DNA from: DATEDA01 sp963827595
GTDB lineage: Bacteria; Pseudomonadota; Gammaproteobacteria; Burkholderiales; SG8-39
Direction: 5' to 3'
Assembly (NCBI GenBank): GCA_963827595.1
Contig: CAWHBT010000001.1
Location: 186,001-250,000 of the forward strand
Length of the DNA: 64,000 nucleotides
The notes under the pieces were generated by a model that saw nothing but the letters and a program-made list of their open reading frames with translations, was not told where the DNA came from and searched no databases. The translations under genes were made by a program, and so were the position numbers. How positions within the stretch are numbered: position 1 is the stretch's first letter; every line of letters begins with the position of its first letter. Below, in pieces: positions 59,236 to 64,000 of this stretch.

Positions 59236-60360
59236 ATGTTCTGGTCCAGGTGCACGTCGAGCACGTTCGCAATGCCCGCACTCCTGCTCATGGCCGGCGT
59301 GGGTCTGCTCCCGCTCGCGGCCTTCGCGGAACCGATGGACCTGGCGCAGGCCGATCAGTCGGGAAGTGGCTTCGGCTTCCGGCGGGGCGAAACCTGCTCG
59401 GTCATCACGGCGCGCCACGTGGTCGCGCGTGACGGGGTTGCAGTAAGCGTCGCCGACCGGAGCGGCGCTCGCGTGACGGCGCAGCGGTCGTACGACAACG
59501 ATGCCTACGACCTGGCACTGGTGACGCTTCCGTCCGACTCGACGCTGGCATGCACGACTCGCTGGCCCGACAGCGGATGGCTGCGCGATAGCAAGTTCGA
59601 CATGCGTAGCGTCTTCGAGGCGGTTCGGCACTACGCCAACGGTCGCGAGGTCATCATTCGGCTGACTTACGCGGGGAGTACCCCGAACACACTGACGCTG
59701 GCTCCGGCGGACAAGATGAATGTGCGCGCGTCCGACAGCGGATCGCTCGTTCTCTTCGAGGGTAAGCCCGCGGGAATCATTCAAAGGGTGGATCCTGCGA
59801 CCGACCGAATCGAAGTGCTGCGGTTCGATGTGATTGATCAGCTTCTCGGCAGTCGATTTCGGGTCGTCGATGCGAAGCGAAAGGTCGTTCTCGACGGCGT
59901 GTACCGCGGCAATCATCCGATGCCGAACTGGTCGGTGTATCTGCGCTCGTGGCTCGAAGAAGGTGGGCACGCGTCGGTGGTCGATGCGAAGGACAAAGAG
60001 GCGAACTGTCGCATCCGCGGCGACGTTCTTGCCTGGCAACCCGCCCAGGCGCCCAACCCCGAGTACCAGGCGCTCCAGGATCAGCTCAAGAGCTGCGGCC
60101 TGATCAAGCCGTTGGCCAAGATGCTCTGCGACAATGTCCGCGAACGACTGAGCAAAACCCCACCCGTCGTGTCGGGCTACAAGATCTCCGTCGATGTCGC
60201 CGTCACGTCGCGTAACGGTCAGCGACGCACGAAGCTGAGCGACTCGAGCTACTTGACCCCCAGGGGCGCGACCGACCCAGCGCTCGCGGAGCGGCAAGCC
60301 GTGCAAGCCGCGTTCAAGGATCCAATGACCACCATGTTCCGCGAGGGAGCCTGCGATTGA
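59236..60360 (+). CDS. Secreted trypsin-fold (S1-like) protein (cassette gene 3)
   Basis: 374 residues from MFWSRC (59236); an ATG at 59191 would add 15 residues. Signal peptide ending near AAFAEP. A complete serine-protease triad can be placed: His61 in CSVITARHVVA, Asp92 in DAYDLALVTL, and Ser168 in ASDSGSLVLFEGKPAGII. The spacing and the x-D-S-G-S motif fit S1/HtrA-like folds without a PDZ domain. A second part (about 190-374) contains four Cys (NCRIRG, KSCGLIK, MLCDN, EGACD) and is unassigned. It may be an active periplasmic or extracellular protease of the cassette. Confidence 0.7.
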   Translation: MFWSRCTSSTFAMPALLLMAGVGLLPLAAFAEPMDLAQADQSGSGFGFRRGETCSVITARHVVARDGVAVSVADRSGARVTAQRSYDNDAYDLALVTLPSDSTLACTTRWPDSGWLRDSKFDMRSVFEAVRHYANGREVIIRLTYAGSTPNTLTLAPADKMNVRASDSGSLVLFEGKPAGIIQRVDPATDRIEVLRFDVIDQLLGSRFRVVDAKRKVVLDGVYRGNHPMPNWSVYLRSWLEEGGHASVVDAKDKEANCRIRGDVLAWQPAQAPNPEYQALQDQLKSCGLIKPLAKMLCDNVRERLSKTPPVVSGYKISVDVAVTSRNGQRRTKLSDSSYLTPRGATDPALAERQAVQAAFKDPMTTMFREGACD

Positions 60361-60561
60361 GTTTCCAACGCCGCCGGTCGAGACAGGGGTCGCGCTCGCG
60401 CGATCGACCTTGACCGATCACGGCTGCAGCACATCTCGAGCCGCGCCCGAGGCGTGAACGGGCGAGATCACGCTTCGATCCCGGCGGGTTGACCGGTCGT
60501 CTTCGCATCAACCCCACGGACCGACTTCTGCGATGGGTCCCCGGGCGGGTTGCCCATGCTA

Positions 60562-60567
60562 TATAGT
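60562..60567 (+). promoter_or_regulatory. Possible -10 element before the LCAT-like gene
   Basis: TATAGT within CTATATAGTC, 48 bases before the ATG at 60616 and in the 255-bp gap after the protease gene. It suggests the LCAT-like gene can be transcribed separately. The rest of that gap shows no gene. Confidence 0.3.
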
Positions 60568-60615
60568 CGAGCTGCGAGCGTTGGTCCGCGAAGCTCTGGG
60601 AGGAGGCGGCAAACG

Positions 60616-62052
60616 ATGCCGGCCTTGGAAGAGTTCCATCGCGTCCGTCGAACCGCAACGATCGATTCGCTGCGTGCACGGGCCCAGCGGTTCGCGCGCC
60701 GCTACAGGCCGGAACGGCCCACGCTCGTGCTGGTGCCCGGCTCGACCGGATCCCAGCTGACTCGCAGCGTCCTACCATATCAGGCGTTCGATGGTACGCA
60801 CCGACCGGAGTTCCACCGCGTCTGGCTCGATCTCGGCGTCTTCAGAAGCGACATTCATCACCTCGAGATCGCCGATGACGGGAGAGACGCCGGCGATCAT
60901 CTCATCATTGCTGACGGTCCGCTCGAGTTCTTCTTCTCGCCATACGACGAGATGGCAGATTTTCTTAATGAAAATTTCAATTTCGCGGTGTTTGGCTATG
61001 ACTGGCGTCGGCCGGTGGACGAAGCGGCCGAATTCCTCGAGCTGTTCCTCGAGCTTCTGGGCGCCGAAGTCACCGAGGAACACGGTGCCGGCAGCGATCC
61101 TCGACCACGGTTGACGATCGCATGCCACAGCTTGGGCGGGCTGGTTGCCCTCTGTCTCCTAGAGCGCCTTCACGAACGGCTGCGAGCGCAACCGGAGGCC
61201 ATAGCCAACTGGTTCTACCGCATCGTCACCGTCGGCACGCCATTCTACGGGACCGCGTCCGCCCTGCACTGCTACTACGCGGGGATGCCGTATTTCAACG
61301 AATGGTACGGCGCAGACGTCGTGACCCGCGTGATCGGCAGCTTTCCGGGCGGGCCGGTAGTGCATTTCCTCGACTCCGCTTCCTACAGGGACTATCTCGC
61401 GGCGTTCGCCGAACGTGGGGAGCTACCGGAACTCGGCCGCTACCCGTCGCTGGAGGTGATGGACGCGGAGCCCTGCGAATGTGATCTGTATGAGGCGCGG
61501 GCCCTGGCCCGCTATCCGCCTTGGAAACGAAAGGCGCATCTCGAGGGCGCGCTCGCGCTCCGCCGCCGGTTCCATCGGCGGCTGCCCGACGAATTCCGCT
61601 CGCGGCTGTTCCACATTCGGGTATCGGGTTATGCAACGTGCTGCGAAATCCAATGGCGGGCGGGCGATTGCTTCGGCGATCGCCATGACGTGCCGATGCC
61701 TTACGCGGTCACCCGGGTGGGCATGGGCGACGGCGTCGTGCCGTATTGGTCCGCGCGTTACTGCTACACCCCGAGGACTCAGGTCTGGGATATCGACGCG
61801 CAGACGGATCACACCTTTCTCATGGAAGACCGCGCGGTGCTTGCGGCGATCGAGTGGATCGCGACGCAGGGCACCGTGCGCCCCGACGCTGCAAGGGGAA
61901 TGGGCCGGGGCCATGAGCCGCAGAAGGTCGGACGTGCACGACTGCAAGGCGTCTTGAGCGCGGTGGGCCAGGGAACGATCGGCGAGGGTGATCCGATCCT
62001 CAAGAACCGCAGCCTATGGCGGCGGTTCTTCAGCGACATCATCCTCGGGTGA
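60616..62052 (+). CDS. LCAT-like alpha/beta hydrolase (cassette gene 4)
   Basis: 478 residues from MPALEEFHRV, with GGGAGGAGGCGGCAAACG upstream. Alpha/beta hydrolase of LCAT/PF02450 type: oxyanion strand TLVLVPGSTGSQL, FAVFGYDWRRPVDEAAEFLE, nucleophile elbow IACHSLGGLVAL (Ser172), VTVGTPFYGTA, Asp in GMGDGVVPYWSARY, His in TDHTFLMED. These give the full Ser-Asp-His set. No signal peptide, so probably cytosolic. Relatives are phospholipases or acyltransferases. The sequence around 60961-60990 is AT-rich compared with the window. Confidence 0.75.
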   Translation: MPALEEFHRVRRTATIDSLRARAQRFARRYRPERPTLVLVPGSTGSQLTRSVLPYQAFDGTHRPEFHRVWLDLGVFRSDIHHLEIADDGRDAGDHLIIADGPLEFFFSPYDEMADFLNENFNFAVFGYDWRRPVDEAAEFLELFLELLGAEVTEEHGAGSDPRPRLTIACHSLGGLVALCLLERLHERLRAQPEAIANWFYRIVTVGTPFYGTASALHCYYAGMPYFNEWYGADVVTRVIGSFPGGPVVHFLDSASYRDYLAAFAERGELPELGRYPSLEVMDAEPCECDLYEARALARYPPWKRKAHLEGALALRRRFHRRLPDEFRSRLFHIRVSGYATCCEIQWRAGDCFGDRHDVPMPYAVTRVGMGDGVVPYWSARYCYTPRTQVWDIDAQTDHTFLMEDRAVLAAIEWIATQGTVRPDAARGMGRGHEPQKVGRARLQGVLSAVGQGTIGEGDPILKNRSLWRRFFSDIILG

Positions 62053-62240
62053 GGGCAAAGGAGCGTTCGACAGCGCGTACGTGCGCCGGCGCCGGATAGC
62101 GCCGCCGTATTCCCCCTGCGCTGCACCAATGCTTGACCCCGACGAGGTCGAGCAAGAGAGCGTGCGGGGTTCGCACCTGCGACCAACGGAATATGAGGAA
62201 TTCACTCGTCTACGCCGTGCGCCGGGCATGGGTCAACCTG

Positions 62241-63269
62241 ATGAACGAGGTGCTCGTCCTGCCGTCGCGCGCGCTCGTGCCGGCGTGGGTTCTGGCGGTG
62301 CTGCTGCTGCCGCTCGTCTGGCCGGACCCCTACGTCCTGCGCATCCTGACGCTGACCTGCCTGTTCGCGATCTTCGCCGCGAGCTGGGATCTCCTCGCCG
62401 GCTACGCCGGCCAGGTGAGCTTCGGCCATGCGCTGTTCTTCGGCGCCGGCGCCTACACCTCGGCGCTGGCCTCGCTTAAGCTCGGGTGGTCGCCATGGCT
62501 CACCGTGTGGCTGGGCGCGGCGTTCGCCGCGGTGCTCGGCCTGGTCGTCGGATTCCTGTGCCTGCGGCTGCGCGGCGCGTATCTCTCGCTCGCGACGCTC
62601 GCGTTCCCGCTGATCGCCACCGGGCTGCTGTTCGCCTTCCCGGGGTTCAGCGGCGGCGAGCTCGGCATCTCCGGGCTGCGCCCGGTCGCGCCGACGCGCA
62701 TCGGCAACTACTATGTCGCGGCGATCGCGATGCTGGCCGCGGTATTCGGCCTGTGGCAGCTCGCCGACTCGAAGTTCGGGCTGGTGCTGCACGCGATCCG
62801 CGACGACGAGGTGGCGGCGCGGGCCTCCGGAATCAACACGCCACGGTACAAGCTCGTCGTGTTCGCCGTCGCGGCGGCGGTCGCCGGCCTGGCGGGCGCG
62901 CTGTTCGCCCACTACATCCGCGTCGCCGGCCCCTCGTCGCTGGAGGTGGCGCTCTCGTTCCAGGTCGTGATCTGGGGCGTATTCGGTGGGGTCGCGACCA
63001 TCTACGGACCGGTGGCCGCGGTGTTCATCCTCTACCCGCTCACCGAGTGGCTCGGCAGCTTCAAGGCCGTCGGCGAGCTGCGGCTGCTCGCGTTCGCGGT
63101 GATCGTGCTCGCGGTGCTGCTGTTCATGCCGCGCGGGATCACGCCCTGGGTACGCGACCGGATCGAGACCAAGTGCCCGCGCTGCAAGCAACGCAATGGT
63201 GCGTGGCGGGCGCAATGCCGGCTGTGCGGCGCGCCGCTGCGGGAGGTCCTCGCGTCGCGGGCGGCCTGA
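62241..63269 (+). CDS. livM: LivM-type ABC permease with C-terminal zinc-ribbon tail
   Basis: 342 residues from MNEVLVLPSRALVPAW; an ATG at 62193 (MRNSLVYAV) is an alternative and neither has a clear ribosome site. LivM landmarks: LLAGYAGQVSFGHALFFGAGAYTSAL, coupling loop AIRDDEVAARASGINTPRYKLVVF, and GVATIYGPVAAVFILYPL. After the last helix (PRGITPWVRDRIETK) a tail reads CPRCKQRNGAWRAQCRLCGAPL, a four-Cys zinc-ribbon-like knuckle not usual in LivM. It is separated from livH by the cassette. Confidence 0.88.
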   Translation: MNEVLVLPSRALVPAWVLAVLLLPLVWPDPYVLRILTLTCLFAIFAASWDLLAGYAGQVSFGHALFFGAGAYTSALASLKLGWSPWLTVWLGAAFAAVLGLVVGFLCLRLRGAYLSLATLAFPLIATGLLFAFPGFSGGELGISGLRPVAPTRIGNYYVAAIAMLAAVFGLWQLADSKFGLVLHAIRDDEVAARASGINTPRYKLVVFAVAAAVAGLAGALFAHYIRVAGPSSLEVALSFQVVIWGVFGGVATIYGPVAAVFILYPLTEWLGSFKAVGELRLLAFAVIVLAVLLFMPRGITPWVRDRIETKCPRCKQRNGAWRAQCRLCGAPLREVLASRAA

Positions 63270-63390
63270 CGCGGGGACGCGCCTGTGACATTGCTGTAAC
63301 GATCCCGGACGCGAGTCGATTGGGCCACCGCAACGGGCGCGCCGGGATTATGATGCGCGCGTAGCGGCCCGGAAGTGGAGTTGCATCACC

Positions 63391-63891
63391 ATGGCACAAC
63401 CCGACAACCCGATCCTGACGGCGGACAAGGGTCCCGCCGAGGACCTCAGCGCCTTCGCCGTGTTCGACCCCGACGCCGGCCAGGCCCTGATCAGGAAGCG
63501 TCTGAACCTGCAGGCCGAGCCGGACGCGAAGACCATCGAGTTTCCGCCGCTCATGGGCGACGTTACGCTCACCAAGGCGGTCGCCGACCGGTGGCAGGCG
63601 CTGCGCGAGGCCGAGCGGCAGCGGGAGCGGCCCGACCCGTGGCCGATCATCGAGCGCAACTTCCCGCGCATCGCGGCGACGATCCGGGACCAGTGGGGCA
63701 AGCGCTGGCTCGACGACTATCTGGGCAAGCTCGTGATCGACGACCGCGGCGACCGCCAGGGATTCCAGCTGGACACGCTCTCGGCGATCATGGAGATCGC
63801 CCGCCTGCACTCCGACCAGTTCGGGCTGGCGATGCCGATCCGCCCCTGGGAGGCGAACGTCAGCGAGACCAAGTGGTGGTACAAGCGGTAG
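63391..63891 (+). CDS. Conserved hypothetical protein
   Basis: 166 residues, soluble, no signal. Contains LMGDVTLTKAVADRWQALREAERQRE, PIIERNFPRIAATIRDQWGKRWLDDYLGKLVIDDRG and a Trp-rich end ANVSETKWWYKR. Mostly helical, acidic and basic clusters mixed. Not recognised. It follows livM by about 120 bp and faces a convergent ABC-ATPase gene. Confidence 0.6.
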   Translation: MAQPDNPILTADKGPAEDLSAFAVFDPDAGQALIRKRLNLQAEPDAKTIEFPPLMGDVTLTKAVADRWQALREAERQRERPDPWPIIERNFPRIAATIRDQWGKRWLDDYLGKLVIDDRGDRQGFQLDTLSAIMEIARLHSDQFGLAMPIRPWEANVSETKWWYKR

Positions 63892-63925
63892 CGCCACCGG
63901 CGGCACCCACGCCGCGTCGCTCGGC

Positions 63926-64000
63926 CTAGAGTCCCAGGTACCCTGCCCGCAACGTCGCGTCGGCCCGCAGCTCGTCGGCGGTGCCGCTCGCGATGATCCG
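63926..64000 (-). CDS. Branched-chain amino acid-type ABC ATPase (LivF/LivG), C-terminal fragment
   Basis: Reading from the right edge on the minus strand gives RIIASGTADELRADATLRAGYLGL followed by TAG. G-R-I-I-A-x-G-x-x-x-E-(L/V) followed by A-Y-L-G is the standard tail of LivF/LivG ATPases. The rest lies beyond the window. It is convergent to the liv operon genes. Confidence 0.8.
   Translation of the reverse strand, partial: RIIASGTADELRADATLRAGYLGL

Noticed and set aside
57190..62240. Transposon or prophage carrying the four-gene cassette
   Set aside because: No transposase, integrase, terminal inverted repeats or clear target duplication could be found at the borders by eye.
1..64000. 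CRISPR arrays, rRNA and tRNA genes
   Set aside because: No regularly spaced repeats, no rRNA core motifs and no tRNA-like T-loop/anticodon arrangement were seen on either strand.

Overview
The window looks like chromosome from a GC-rich betaproteobacterium, most likely Burkholderiales. The base composition is strongly GC-biased with GC-rich third codon positions. Solute-binding-protein transporters are numerous: one TRAP set, one Bug/TctC receptor, two Liv-type ABC sets and one SsuABC-type ABC set. Also present are an intracellular PHB depolymerase with a Cys nucleophile plus two PHB-depolymerase-like esterases, DUF1161, DUF6152 and DUF6644 proteins, and much acyl-CoA chemistry. I see no rRNA, tRNA, CRISPR array, transposase or integrase. 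Nearly all sequence is coding; genes are packed into short operons whose members often overlap by ATGA or GTGA.

Left part (1-17100): the 3' end of a 2-oxoacid dehydrogenase E2 gene, a YfcG-type GST, a CurA-type reductase, a TonB-C-like lipoprotein, an acyl-CoA dehydrogenase pair, a DMT exporter, a complete TRAP transporter, a group-D flavin monooxygenase-like protein, dusA, a GNAT, an MliC-like lipoprotein, and a complete livKHMGF operon ending near a rho-independent-type hairpin.

Middle part (17100-43300): a quinate/shikimate-catabolism cluster (AroE-like dehydrogenase, HPPD-like protein and TIM-barrel 3-dehydroshikimate dehydratase as separate overlapping genes, and type II dehydroquinase) beside a decayed Gfo/Idh/MocA gene. 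After it come a CoA-transferase pair with a carboxymuconolactone-decarboxylase-like protein and a thioesterase, an aldehyde dehydrogenase with a LysR regulator, several small secreted proteins, phaZ, an ACMSD-like amidohydrolase, fadD, enoyl-CoA hydratase, rhomboid protease, paaY, a GDPD, a Bug receptor and an RNase D-like exonuclease.

Right part (43300-64000): two divergent operons. Leftward: an SsuABC-type ABC transporter plus an amidase. Rightward: a cyanuric-acid-hydrolase/barbiturase-family ring-opening amidohydrolase, a CodA-like amidohydrolase with altered active site, a three-subunit molybdenum hydroxylase and a uracil/xanthine permease, closed by a strong hairpin. Together they fit degradation of an N-heterocycle, with the oxidative pyrimidine route (uracil to barbiturate to ureidomalonate) as the leading guess. 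A second liv operon follows, but between livH and livM lie four unrelated genes (secreted protein, two-TM protein, trypsin-fold secreted protein, LCAT-like hydrolase) of visibly different, more AT-containing sequence. This cassette is the best candidate here for an undescribed system.

Seven otherwise well conserved genes carry eight frameshifts. All eight can be explained as single extra G/C bases, so uncorrected sequence or assembly errors are more likely than gene decay; coordinates for those genes span the break.
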